This document shows, piece by piece, positions 36,004-44,607 of a stretch of DNA of 64,000 nt. Under the pieces are notes generated by a model, which had not been told where the DNA came from, ran no database searches, and was given only the letters and a program-made list of their open reading frames with translations. Made by a program: the position numbers and the translations under genes. Every line of letters begins with the position of its first letter. Positions within the stretch are counted from its first letter, which is position 1. Source of the stretch: Bradyrhizobium sp. 132 (GTDB taxonomy: Bacteria > Pseudomonadota > Alphaproteobacteria > Rhizobiales > Xanthobacteraceae); NCBI RefSeq assembly GCF_023074185.1, contig NZ_JADPKY010000178.1, positions 57,526 through 121,525 on the forward strand, in the 5' to 3' direction.

Positions 36004-38212
36004 CACAATAGTCGCGCCAGAACTGGCGGTAAGCCGCTTCGACCTCGCGCGTGTAGAGTTCGACATTGCCGGCGGGCGATGCCGCGATCCGAGCCGGCAA
36101 CTCGGCGCGCAACTTCGTCAGATGAGCGGGCTGCGCCGCATATTTGCATGCGATCGCCGCATAGCCGTCGTCGTCCTCGGCGACCCAGCCGTCGAGACCG
36201 ACGGCAGCCACGATCGACCCGCTGGCACGCGACGAGGCCCCGTTGCCGAGCTTGGCGACGACCGGAACGCCCCCATAGAGCGATTCCCAGGTGCTGACGC
36301 CGCCGTTTTGCGGGAACGGATCGAGCGAAATGTCGACGTTCGCAAAGGCCAGCAGATGCTCATGGCGCGAGGTCGAGCCCAGGCAGACGATGTTCTCCTC
36401 GGCAACGCCCTGCGCCACGAAACGCGCGACCAGTTTGCCGCGCAGCAAGGGATCGTCAAGCAGGGTATGCTTGATGATGATCTTCGAACCCGTCACCTCG
36501 CGCATCACTGTCGACCACACGCTCATGGCCTCGTCCGAGATCTTGTAGATGCGGTTGAACACGCCGAAGGTTACATAGCCGTTGCGGAGCATCGGAGGCT
36601 CCGAAGGCGGCACATCCAGGATGGGATCGATCGTGATCAGGCACGGCAGATCATGAACCTTTTCGGCCAGCAGATGGCGCGCCGAGGGCGGAATGAAGAT
36701 GGGATCCGCGAGCACATGGTCCATGGTCTGAAGGCCGGTACCGGTGGCGTGTCCGAATCCCGTGACCTGGATGGGGGCCGGCTTGCGGGCGAAGACATGG
36801 AGCCTGTTGCCGGTCGAATGCCCGGACACGTCGATCAGAATATCGATCCCGTCGCCCTGGATGCGATCGGCCAGTTCGTCGTCCGAAAACTGCCAGGCGT
36901 CGACCCATACGTCCGCCGTCGATCTGAATTTGTCGGTCATCTCGTCTCGTAACGGCGAGCACGAGTAGCAGACGATCTCGAACCTGGCGTGATCATGATG
37001 GCGCAGCACCGGTAACAGAGCGAACGCTGCCGAGTGGTTCCTGAATTCTGACGCGACATATCCGATCGAGATCCGCTTGTCCGGATCGAGCTTACGAGGC
37101 GACAACGCCCGTTGCGGCAGTTTGGCGCCGATCGCGTCCCACCAATGTTTTCGCGCGGCCTGCTGGACAGCAAAATCGGCGCCTGGGAGATAGTCCAGAA
37201 GGAAGATCTTGCGCCCGATCAAGTCCGCATAGTCCGGCGCGATTGCCAGCCCAGCGTCGAGATGCCCGAGCGCCGTCGCGATCTCTCCCTGGCTCGCATA
37301 GCAGGAAGCCAGAAGCGCAATTCCGATGTCGGACCGCGGATTTCCCTCGAGCAATGTCTGGACGGCCGCCATCGCCTCCGCCGTGTTGCCCTTGAGAATG
37401 TTGACTTGCGCCTTTCCCTGCAAGGCCACTTCGAGCCTTGGCGAAAGCGCCAGCGCCGCGTCGAAGTCAGCGAGCGCCTGCTCCAGCCGCGACAGATCGA
37501 GATTGAGCCGACCGCGCTGCGCGAGAATCTTCGGTGAATCCGGCTTGATCGCGAGCCCTGCTGCGATGGCGGCGGCCGCCTCTTCGTAATGCCGGAGCTC
37601 GATGCACACCATGCCCGTGCCCGCGATCGCCTCCGCATGACGCGGCTGAAACACCAGAGCGCGATCGAAACTCTCCTTGGCGCGCTCGAACTGGCCCTTG
37701 ATCAGCTCCGCCATGCCGCGATTGCAGAATGCATCGGCATAGTCCGGCTTCAGCCTGATAGCGCGTTCGTGCAGTTCGATCGCCTGCTCGCCGAGGCCGA
37801 TGTGCAGCAGCGTATTGCCGAGATTGGTCAGAGCGATCGGAGAATTCGGCTTCAGCGCAATGGCCTTCTCCTGGCATGCGCGGGCGTCCTGAAATTTTTG
37901 GAGATTGAAATACACGGCCCCGAGATTGCCATGGGCATCGGGCGAACGCGGATCGAGCGCAATCGCGCGCTCGAGCAGCTGTTGCGCCTCGTCGAGCCGC
38001 CCGCCATCATACGCGCGCAGGCCGAGCAGGTGTGCGGCGTCGAAATGATCCGGAACCTCCGTCAGAATCTGACGGCAGAGCGTCTCAACCTCCGCATATC
38101 TGCCTTGTCCGAGCGCCTGAACCGCGACGGACATGACCGCGTCCGCCTGCTTCTTCAACTTCTTCTGCAATCGCGCGTTCTGGAATGCGCGCGCGCCGGC
38201 GCTGCTCTGCAA
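35996..38212 (-). CDS. TPR plus GT41 glycosyltransferase, copy 3
   Basis: First GT41 gene after aapP in transcription order, 738 aa from a TTG start at 38212. The TPR array and GT41 motifs are complete, with DISLDPFPQNGG where copies 1 and 2 have DISLDTFPQNGG. The C-terminus ends FWRDYCGS, about nine residues shorter than the FWRDYCAAASEGGDVA end of copy 2, because the reading passes into the aapP relic. The lost residues lie beyond the catalytic motifs, so activity is plausible. It starts 100 bp downstream of aapP and may be read from the aap promoter. Confidence 0.85.
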   Translation of the reverse strand: MQSSAGARAFQNARLQKKLKKQADAVMSVAVQALGQGRYAEVETLCRQILTEVPDHFDAAHLLGLRAYDGGRLDEAQQLLERAIALDPRSPDAHGNLGAVYFNLQKFQDARACQEKAIALKPNSPIALTNLGNTLLHIGLGEQAIELHERAIRLKPDYADAFCNRGMAELIKGQFERAKESFDRALVFQPRHAEAIAGTGMVCIELRHYEEAAAAIAAGLAIKPDSPKILAQRGRLNLDLSRLEQALADFDAALALSPRLEVALQGKAQVNILKGNTAEAMAAVQTLLEGNPRSDIGIALLASCYASQGEIATALGHLDAGLAIAPDYADLIGRKIFLLDYLPGADFAVQQAARKHWWDAIGAKLPQRALSPRKLDPDKRISIGYVASEFRNHSAAFALLPVLRHHDHARFEIVCYSCSPLRDEMTDKFRSTADVWVDAWQFSDDELADRIQGDGIDILIDVSGHSTGNRLHVFARKPAPIQVTGFGHATGTGLQTMDHVLADPIFIPPSARHLLAEKVHDLPCLITIDPILDVPPSEPPMLRNGYVTFGVFNRIYKISDEAMSVWSTVMREVTGSKIIIKHTLLDDPLLRGKLVARFVAQGVAEENIVCLGSTSRHEHLLAFANVDISLDPFPQNGGVSTWESLYGGVPVVAKLGNGASSRASGSIVAAVGLDGWVAEDDDGYAAIACKYAAQPAHLTKLRAELPARIAASPAGNVELYTREVEAAYRQFWRDYCGS

Positions 38213-38312
38213 AGTCTCTCTCCGGAGGATGGCCCGAAAAGAGGCTAGCCGATTCGCATGGTGCCAGGCTGGCGGGGCAGTTAGACCGACAAGGCCACCG
38301 GATCGCAGGTGC

Positions 38313-39050
38313 TCAGCGCAGGATCTGGCTCAGGAACAGTTTTGTGCGGGCGTGCTGCGGGGCCGCGAAGAACTCGTTGGGCGTGTTGGCCTCGATGATC
38401 TGGCCGGCGTCCATGAACACCACGCGGTTGGCGACTTCGCGGGCAAAGCCCATCTCGTGCGTGACGACCAGCATGGTCATGCCCTCCTCGGCGAGGTCGA
38501 CCATGGTATCGAGCACCTCCTTGACCATTTCGGGGTCCAGCGCCGAGGTCGGCTCGTCGAACAGCATCACCTTCGGGTTCATCGTCAGCGCGCGGGCGAT
38601 CGCGACGCGTTGCTGCTGACCGCCGGACATCTGCCCCGGAAACTTGTTGGCCTGGTGCGGGATCTTGACCCGTTCCAGAAACTTCATCGCCGCCTCCTCG
38701 GCGTCCTTCTTGGGGATGTTGCGCACCCAGATCGGCGCCAGCGTGCAATTGTCCAGCACGGTCAGGTGCGGGAACAGGTTGAAGCTTTGGAACACCATGC
38801 CGACTTCGCGCCGCACGGCGTCGACGTGCTTGAGGTTCGGCCCGAGCTCGATACCGTCAACGACGATCTCGCCCTCCTGGAATTCCTCCAGCGCGTTGAT
38901 ACAGCGGATCAGCGTCGACTTACCCGAGCCTGACGGGCCGCAGATCACGATGCGCTCGCCCCTGCGGACCTCGAGGTCGATGTCGCGCAGTACGTGAAAC
39001 TCGCCGTACCATTTGTTCAGGCCGGAAATCTTGACGATGGAGTCGGACAT
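38313..39050 (-). CDS. aapP: General L-amino acid ABC transporter ATPase AapP
   Basis: ATP-hydrolysing subunit, 245 aa from the ATG at 39050. Walker A GPSGSGKS lies at 38-45, the signature is MSGGQQQRVAIARAL, Walker B is VMLFDEPTSALD, and the H-loop is VVTHEMGFA. It is the last transport gene of aapJQMP. Its final codons are the source of the relics between the GT41 genes. Aap transporters of rhizobia import a broad range of L-amino acids and matter in nodules. Confidence 0.95.
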   Translation of the reverse strand: MSDSIVKISGLNKWYGEFHVLRDIDLEVRRGERIVICGPSGSGKSTLIRCINALEEFQEGEIVVDGIELGPNLKHVDAVRREVGMVFQSFNLFPHLTVLDNCTLAPIWVRNIPKKDAEEAAMKFLERVKIPHQANKFPGQMSGGQQQRVAIARALTMNPKVMLFDEPTSALDPEMVKEVLDTMVDLAEEGMTMLVVTHEMGFAREVANRVVFMDAGQIIEANTPNEFFAAPQHARTKLFLSQILR

Positions 39051-39061
39051 GGTGAGCTCAA

Positions 39062-40582
39062 TCAGTTGCGGCGGTGAGCGTTGAGGCGGTGTTCGACGAA
39101 GAGCGAGTAGCGCGACATCCCAAAGCAGAAGATGAAGTAGATGATCCCGGCGAAGGCAAAGCCGGTGAACGCGGTCGACGGCGACGACCATTTCGGGTCC
39201 GAGAACGACGCCCGCAGCGAGCCCAGGAGATCGAACAGCGCCACGATCGAGACCAGCGAAGTGTCCTTGAACAGCGAAATGAAGCTGTTGACGAGGTTCG
39301 GAATGACGTGGCGCAGCGCCTGCGGCAGCACGATCAGCGAGCTCGTCTTCCACCAGGACAGCCCCAGCGCCGCAGCCGCCTCGCCCTGCCCGCGCGGGAT
39401 CGCGGCCAGCCCGCCGCGGACGTTCTCGGCCTGATAGGCGCCTGTGAACAGCGCGATGCCGATCAGCGCGCGGACGAGGCCGTCGACCGTGAAATTACCG
39501 GGCAGGAACAGCGGCAGCATGTAGGTGGCGAAGAACAGCACGGTGATCAGCGGCACGCCGCGCCAGAACTCGATGAAGGCGATCGAGAATATCCGGATCA
39601 GCGGAATGGTCGAGCGTCGCCCAAGCGCCAGCGCAATGCCGATCGGCAGCGAGGTGACGATGCCGGTGACGGAGACCACCAGCGTCACCAGAAGCCCGCC
39701 CCATAAATTCGTCGTGACGATCGGCAGTCCGCCGTGATCGAGCCCCATCAGCTCGATGACGATCGCGATGGCGACGAAGGTCGCGATGCTGGATGTCAGG
39801 GCCCGCACGCCGGTGCGAACGCCGCCGCCGAGAACGAAGGCGATCAGCGAGACGATCGCGGCCGTGATGGCGAAATCGACCCAGACCGACTGGCCTGTCC
39901 CCTGGAGCTGGTCACGCAGCCAGGTCAGCGGAAAGATCAGCCAGTAGATCGCAGTACCAACAAGCACGATGAAATTGCCGACGACCCACAACAGCGGCGC
40001 GGCAGCGGACGTCTTGCCGAGACTGAGCAGAGCCTGCCCGGCGCCGATGATGCTGTCGTCGAACAATTGCAGCAGGTCGGCTGTCGAACTCAGGCCAAAT
40101 CCCTTGATGCCGCCGCCGTGCAGCAGAAAGAATGCAACCACTGGAAACGCGAAGAAGAACAGGCCGGCGTTCAGGCCTTTCGACGGCAACCGCGGAATGA
40201 GCAACGGCAACAACAGGACCACCGCCAGGACGAGCGTGAGGTTGACCCGCCAGCGTTCGGCCTCGGGGTAGAAGCCGTAGATCAGTTGCGGCAGCTTGGC
40301 CTGGATATAGGGCCAGCAGGCGCCGACCGCAAAGCCGGCGTTCTCTGCGAGGCAGGCCGTGCGATCCTTGCCGGTCCAGACTGCATCGACCACCAGGAAC
40401 CTGACGGAAGGAATGATGGTGAACCAGAGCAGCAAGGCGCCGATGATCGTAAGCAGGACGTTGGTCGGCGAGTTGAACAGGCGCGTCCGCACGAGGCCGA
40501 TGAAGCCCGTGGTCTTCACCGGCGCGGGGCGCTCATCGAGAAGGTCCTGGCGGACGAAGCTGGGCGAGGCGATATCGCTCAT
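39062..40582 (-). CDS. aapM: General L-amino acid ABC transporter permease AapM
   Basis: Inner-membrane permease of 506 aa. The HisM-type domain is in the C-terminal half, with GIALFTGAYQAENVRGGLAAIPRGQGEAAAALGLSWWKTSS as the EAA-type loop contacting AapP. The long N-terminal part with extra helices is typical of AapM rather than short HisM proteins. The ATG at 40582 forms ATGA with the aapQ stop, which decides it over the longer frame to 40609. Confidence 0.93.
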   Translation of the reverse strand: MSDIASPSFVRQDLLDERPAPVKTTGFIGLVRTRLFNSPTNVLLTIIGALLLWFTIIPSVRFLVVDAVWTGKDRTACLAENAGFAVGACWPYIQAKLPQLIYGFYPEAERWRVNLTLVLAVVLLLPLLIPRLPSKGLNAGLFFFAFPVVAFFLLHGGGIKGFGLSSTADLLQLFDDSIIGAGQALLSLGKTSAAAPLLWVVGNFIVLVGTAIYWLIFPLTWLRDQLQGTGQSVWVDFAITAAIVSLIAFVLGGGVRTGVRALTSSIATFVAIAIVIELMGLDHGGLPIVTTNLWGGLLVTLVVSVTGIVTSLPIGIALALGRRSTIPLIRIFSIAFIEFWRGVPLITVLFFATYMLPLFLPGNFTVDGLVRALIGIALFTGAYQAENVRGGLAAIPRGQGEAAAALGLSWWKTSSLIVLPQALRHVIPNLVNSFISLFKDTSLVSIVALFDLLGSLRASFSDPKWSSPSTAFTGFAFAGIIYFIFCFGMSRYSLFVEHRLNAHRRN

Positions 40583-41784
40583 GCGCCGAGACTCCGGCTG
40601 ACGCGCCAACCGTAGACGCTCATGATGGCGCTGGTGATCAGCGAGATCAGGAGATAGACGCCCATCGTCATGGCGATGATCTCGATGGCCTGCCCGGTCT
40701 GGCTCAGCGACGTGCCGGCGAACACGGAGACGAGGTCAGGATAGCCGATCGCGACGGCCAGCGACGAATTCTTGGTGAGATTGAGGTACTGGTTGGTCAG
40801 CGGCGGAACGATGACGCGCATCGCCTGCGGCACGACGACCAGGCGAAGCGTGGTGCCGCGGCTCAGGCCCAGCGACGATCCCGCTTCCATCTGTCCGCTG
40901 TGGACGGAAAGGATGCCCGCGCGCACGATCTCGGCGATGAAGGCGGCGGTATAGGTCGACAAGGCCAATGTCAGCGCCACGAACTCGGGGATGATCCGCG
41001 AGCCGCCCGCGAAATTGAAGCCCTTGAGCTGCGGCAACTCGAAGGTGAAGGGCAGACCTGATATCAGCATGGTGACGAGCGGCAGCCCGAACAGCAGGCC
41101 CAGCACATAAGGCCAGATCCGGATCATCTGTCCCCGCTGAAACAGCGCCCGGCGCGCATAGACGCGCAACGCCAGCGAAGCCACGATGCCGAATACCAGC
41201 ACCGCCAGGAACGCCTCGAAGCCGCTCTCGCCGATCGGGCGGGGAATGACGAGGCCGCGATTGCTGACGAAGGCGATGCCGAACAGCGAAATGCTCTGCC
41301 GCGGATTGGGCAAGGCCGCGAGCACCGCCAGGTACCAGAACAGGATCTGGAATAGCAGCGGCAGGTTGCGGATCACCTCGACATAGATCTCGCCGACGCG
41401 CGCCACGAGCCAGTTGGGCGACAGCCGGCACAGCGCGACGATGAAGCCGATCAGGGTAGCAAAGACGATGCCCACCACCGAGACCACGAGCGTGTTGAGA
41501 AGCCCGACCACGAACACGCGCAGGAACGTGTCCGAGCCGGTATACGAGATCAGTGTCTGATTGACATCGAAACCGGCATTGTTCCCGAGGAAGCCGAAGC
41601 CGGCGGCAATGTGCTGGTTCTCGAGGTTGGCGCGGGCGTTGGAGATGATTTCATAGGCAATCCAGCCCAGGACCGCGGCAAAGGCAAACTGGACGGCGAT
41701 GCCGTTCCAGCCTGTCTTGCCGCCCAGCACGCGCCTGATCTTCAGCGCGATCTGGGGCGGCGGTTTGCGAGCCTCGGTGCCCAT
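40579..41784 (-). CDS. aapQ: General L-amino acid ABC transporter permease AapQ
   Basis: Partner permease of 401 aa. The C-terminal EAA-type segment reads IVRAGILSVHSGQMEAGSSLGLSRGTTLRLVVVPQAMRVIVPPL. Several membrane helices in the first 240 residues include the large insertion typical of AapQ. It is 26 bases from aapJ and overlaps aapM by 4 bases. AapQ and AapM form the heterodimeric channel. Confidence 0.93.
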   Translation of the reverse strand: MGTEARKPPPQIALKIRRVLGGKTGWNGIAVQFAFAAVLGWIAYEIISNARANLENQHIAAGFGFLGNNAGFDVNQTLISYTGSDTFLRVFVVGLLNTLVVSVVGIVFATLIGFIVALCRLSPNWLVARVGEIYVEVIRNLPLLFQILFWYLAVLAALPNPRQSISLFGIAFVSNRGLVIPRPIGESGFEAFLAVLVFGIVASLALRVYARRALFQRGQMIRIWPYVLGLLFGLPLVTMLISGLPFTFELPQLKGFNFAGGSRIIPEFVALTLALSTYTAAFIAEIVRAGILSVHSGQMEAGSSLGLSRGTTLRLVVVPQAMRVIVPPLTNQYLNLTKNSSLAVAIGYPDLVSVFAGTSLSQTGQAIEIIAMTMGVYLLISLITSAIMSVYGWRVSRSLGA

Positions 41785-41810
41785 CGCCGCTGCCAGCGGG
41801 TCAAGCGGGA

Positions 41811-42827
41811 TCAGCGGATCGGCGGCGCGTACTGGAGACCGCCCTTGTTCCAGAGATTGTTGAGACCCCGATTGATGGCGAGCGGCGAGCCCGCGCCGAC
41901 GTTGCGGTCGAACACTTCGCCGTAATTGCCGACGGCTTTCACGATGCGCACCACCCAGTCCTTGGTCAGGCCGAGCTGCTCACCGAAATTGCCGTCGGTG
42001 CCGAGGACGCGCTTCATCTCCGGATTTTCCAGCTTCGCCTTCTCGTCGACGTTCTTCGCGGTCACGCCGAGCTCTTCGGCGGTGATCATGGCAAACAGCG
42101 TCCATTTCACGATGTCGAACCATTGGTCGTCGCCGTGGCGCACCATCGGTCCGAGCGGCTCCTTCGAGATGATTTCCGGAAGCACCATGTGATCGCCGGG
42201 ATTGGCAAGCTTCAGGCGGTTGGCGTACAGGCCCGACTGGTCGGTGGTGAAGACGTCGCAGCGTCCGGCCTCATAGGCCTTGACCGTTTCGTCGTTGGTG
42301 CCGAATGCGATCACCTCGTACTTCATGTTGTTGGCCTTGAAGTAGTCGGCGAGATTCTGCTCGGTGGTGGTGCCGGTCTGGACGCAGACCGAGGCGCTGT
42401 TGAGCTCGAGCGCAGAATTCACCTTGAGCGACTTCTTCACCATGAAGCCCTGCCCGTCATAATAGGTCACGCCGGTGAAGTTGGCGCCGAGCGAGGTGTC
42501 GCGCGAGATGGTCCAGGTGGTGTTGCGCGACAGCACGTCGACTTCGCCGGATTGCAGCGCCGTGAAGCGGTCCTTGGCGGAGAGCGGCACGTACTTGACC
42601 TTGGTCGGATCGTTGAAGATCGCCCCGGCGATCGCGCGGCAGACGTCGACGTCAAGCCCGGTCCAGTTGCCCTTGTCGTCGGGCGAGGAGAAGCCGGGCA
42701 GACCCTGGCTGACGCCGCAGGACAGCATGCCCCGGTCCTTGATGGTCTTGAGCGTTTGCGCATCGGCGGCTTGGGCAGTCAGGCCGGCGGCGAGAGCAAG
42801 AGTGAGAGCCAAGGTTACGCGTTTCAT
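41811..42827 (-). CDS. aapJ: General L-amino acid-binding periplasmic protein AapJ
   Basis: Solute receptor of the Aap system, 338 aa from the ATG at 42827. Signal peptide MKRVTLALTLALAAGLTAQA with cleavage near ADA-Q. The SBP family 3 fold includes LSCGVSQGLPGFSSPDDKGNWTGLDVDVCRAIAGA and RCDVFTTDQSGLYANRLKL. A longer frame reaching 42941 adds a non-signal N-terminus and is rejected. First gene of the operon. Confidence 0.94.
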   Translation of the reverse strand: MKRVTLALTLALAAGLTAQAADAQTLKTIKDRGMLSCGVSQGLPGFSSPDDKGNWTGLDVDVCRAIAGAIFNDPTKVKYVPLSAKDRFTALQSGEVDVLSRNTTWTISRDTSLGANFTGVTYYDGQGFMVKKSLKVNSALELNSASVCVQTGTTTEQNLADYFKANNMKYEVIAFGTNDETVKAYEAGRCDVFTTDQSGLYANRLKLANPGDHMVLPEIISKEPLGPMVRHGDDQWFDIVKWTLFAMITAEELGVTAKNVDEKAKLENPEMKRVLGTDGNFGEQLGLTKDWVVRIVKAVGNYGEVFDRNVGAGSPLAINRGLNNLWNKGGLQYAPPIR

Positions 42828-42893
42828 GGGCTTTAGGCCTTTCAAAGTCGTCTCAAGGTCTGGAACGTTGTCTTTGGGATCGTCTCTGCCAGG

Positions 42894-42959
42894 GCTAGCC
42901 GTATCAAGACCAGCCTTGCAAGAGTCATGCTGGAAAACCAAGAATCATGCTGGAAAACC
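42894..42959 (-). promoter_or_regulatory. aapJ: Possible aapJ promoter with two upstream direct repeats
   Basis: On the minus strand CTTGCA (42922-42917) and GCTAGC (42899-42894) are 17 bp apart, a fair match at -35 and a weak one at -10. Directly upstream lie two copies of GGTTTTCCAGCATGA (plus-strand 42925-42939 and 42945-42959), 20 bp apart, about two helical turns. They could bind an activator. I found no good sigma-54 site (GG-N10-GC) here despite the nitrogen-related gene. Confidence 0.35.
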
Positions 42960-43244
42960 TTGCCGATCACTCGCCGATCCCGGGAGGCCCATACCTTAAT
43001 CCCCGCCGAAAGGCGCCCGCCGTTATGGCTGTGGCGCAAGGCCCGGTCAGGCGATGGATCGAAGCTCGCGGCAGGCCCCTCAACATGCAGCGACTGAATA
43101 GCACGTACGCATCTCAGAACGACTGGCGAGCCGGGTCAAGGGGTTGACGGGACTCTTCTGTGTTCTGTTATTAACGAGGGCGGCCCCCGGCCGTCCCGTC
43201 AGGCGCCGAGCGCCGAGCGGAAACGCGGTTTTGAAAGCAGACGC

Positions 43245-44429
43245 ATGGATTCCTCGCACCCCTCCGAACAACACGCCGAGACCCGGCTGGTCACCTCCGG
43301 CCGCGACACCAAGGCGCAGAAGGGGTTCGTCAACCCGCCGGTCTTCCACGGCTCGACCGTGCTCTATCCGACCGCCGAGGACCTGCATGCTCATCGCGGC
43401 GAGTTCCAGTACGGCCGGCACGGCACGCCGACCACCCGAGCGTTCCAGGAGACCCTGATGGCGCTGGAGGGGCCGCAATGCGCCGGGGTCGGCATCGTGC
43501 CGTCCGGGCTGTCGGCGATCTCCACCACCCTGCTCTCGGTGCTGAAGGCCGGCGACCACATTCTGGTCTGCGACAACGTCTATCGGCCCTCGCGCAATTT
43601 CTGCAACGGCATGCTCACCCGCTTCGGCATCGAGACCACCTACTTCGATCCGATGATCGGCGCCGGCATCGACAAGCTGTTCAAGCCCAACACAAGCGCG
43701 GTGCTGGTCGAGGCGCCCGGCTCGCAATCGTTCGAGATGCCGGACATCCGTGCCATCGCAGAGGTCGCACATGCCCGCGGCGCGCTCGTCATCGACGATA
43801 ACACCTGGGCGACGCCGCTCTATCACCGCTCGCTCGAGCAGGGCGTCGACATCAGCATGCAGGCCGCCACCAAATATATCGGCGGCCATTCCGACATCAT
43901 GTTCGGCACCATCTCGGCCAATGCCAAGGCCTGGCCGCAGATCGCCGAAGGCATCCGCCTGCTCGGCGTCTGCGCCGGTCCCGATGACGTCTTCCTGGCG
44001 CTGCGCGGCCTGCGCACGCTGTCGGTGCGCCTGGCGCAGCATCATCGCTCCGGGCTCGACATGGCGCGCTGGCTTGCGAGCCGTCCCGAGGTCGCCCGCG
44101 TGCTGCATCCGGCGTTAGAGACCGATCCGGGCCATGCGATCTGGAAGCGCGATTTCACCGGCGCGTCTGGCCTGTTCAGCATCGTCTTGAAGCCGGCGCC
44201 GCAGAAGGCGGTCGACACCTTGCTCGACACGCTCAAGCTCTTCGGCATGGGCTTCTCCTGGGGCGGCTTCGAGAGCCTGGTGATTCCCTTCGATTGCGAC
44301 ACCTATCGCACCGCCACGAAATGGTCGCCGGGCGGCCCGACGCTGCGTCTGCACATCGGGCTCGAAAGCGTCGACGACCTCAAGGCCGATCTCGATCGCG
44401 GCTTCGCTGCCCTCAAGGCAGCAATGTGA
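43245..44429 (+). CDS. metC: Cystathionine beta-lyase
   Basis: PLP enzyme (Cys/Met metabolism family, fold type I) that cleaves cystathionine to homocysteine, pyruvate and ammonia in methionine synthesis. The 394-aa chain has YGRHGTPTT near residue 57, SGLSAISTTLLSVL, the pyridine-contact aspartate in VIDDNTWATPLY, and PLP Lys210 in SMQAATKYIGGHSD. It is transcribed away from aapJ across a 417-bp gap. The MetC assignment over MetB rests on overall likeness. Confidence 0.88.
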   Translation: MDSSHPSEQHAETRLVTSGRDTKAQKGFVNPPVFHGSTVLYPTAEDLHAHRGEFQYGRHGTPTTRAFQETLMALEGPQCAGVGIVPSGLSAISTTLLSVLKAGDHILVCDNVYRPSRNFCNGMLTRFGIETTYFDPMIGAGIDKLFKPNTSAVLVEAPGSQSFEMPDIRAIAEVAHARGALVIDDNTWATPLYHRSLEQGVDISMQAATKYIGGHSDIMFGTISANAKAWPQIAEGIRLLGVCAGPDDVFLALRGLRTLSVRLAQHHRSGLDMARWLASRPEVARVLHPALETDPGHAIWKRDFTGASGLFSIVLKPAPQKAVDTLLDTLKLFGMGFSWGGFESLVIPFDCDTYRTATKWSPGGPTLRLHIGLESVDDLKADLDRGFAALKAAM

Positions 44430-44607
44430 GCCTGCTCACAAGGCATCGCGCCTCGGGACGCGGCAATCGCGCGCCGGCGGACGCGTCAACCCGCGCCGGG
44501 GGAACGTGCAGCCGACGCAAACGTTAACGCTGATGCGCCAACAAGGGGTTTGATCCGCTGGCGTTTGGCGTTAGCCTCACCGATCGACTCTAATCCGGAC
44601 TCGGAGT

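Noticed and set aside
39051..39353. N-terminal extension of AapP
   Set aside because: Reads over aapM in another frame; the ABC ATPase proper starts MSDSIVKI at 39050.
42828..43000. Search for a sigma-54 promoter upstream of aapJ
   Set aside because: CAGCAT-N5-TTGCAA is present but lacks the invariant GG at -24; no GG-N10-GC match was found.
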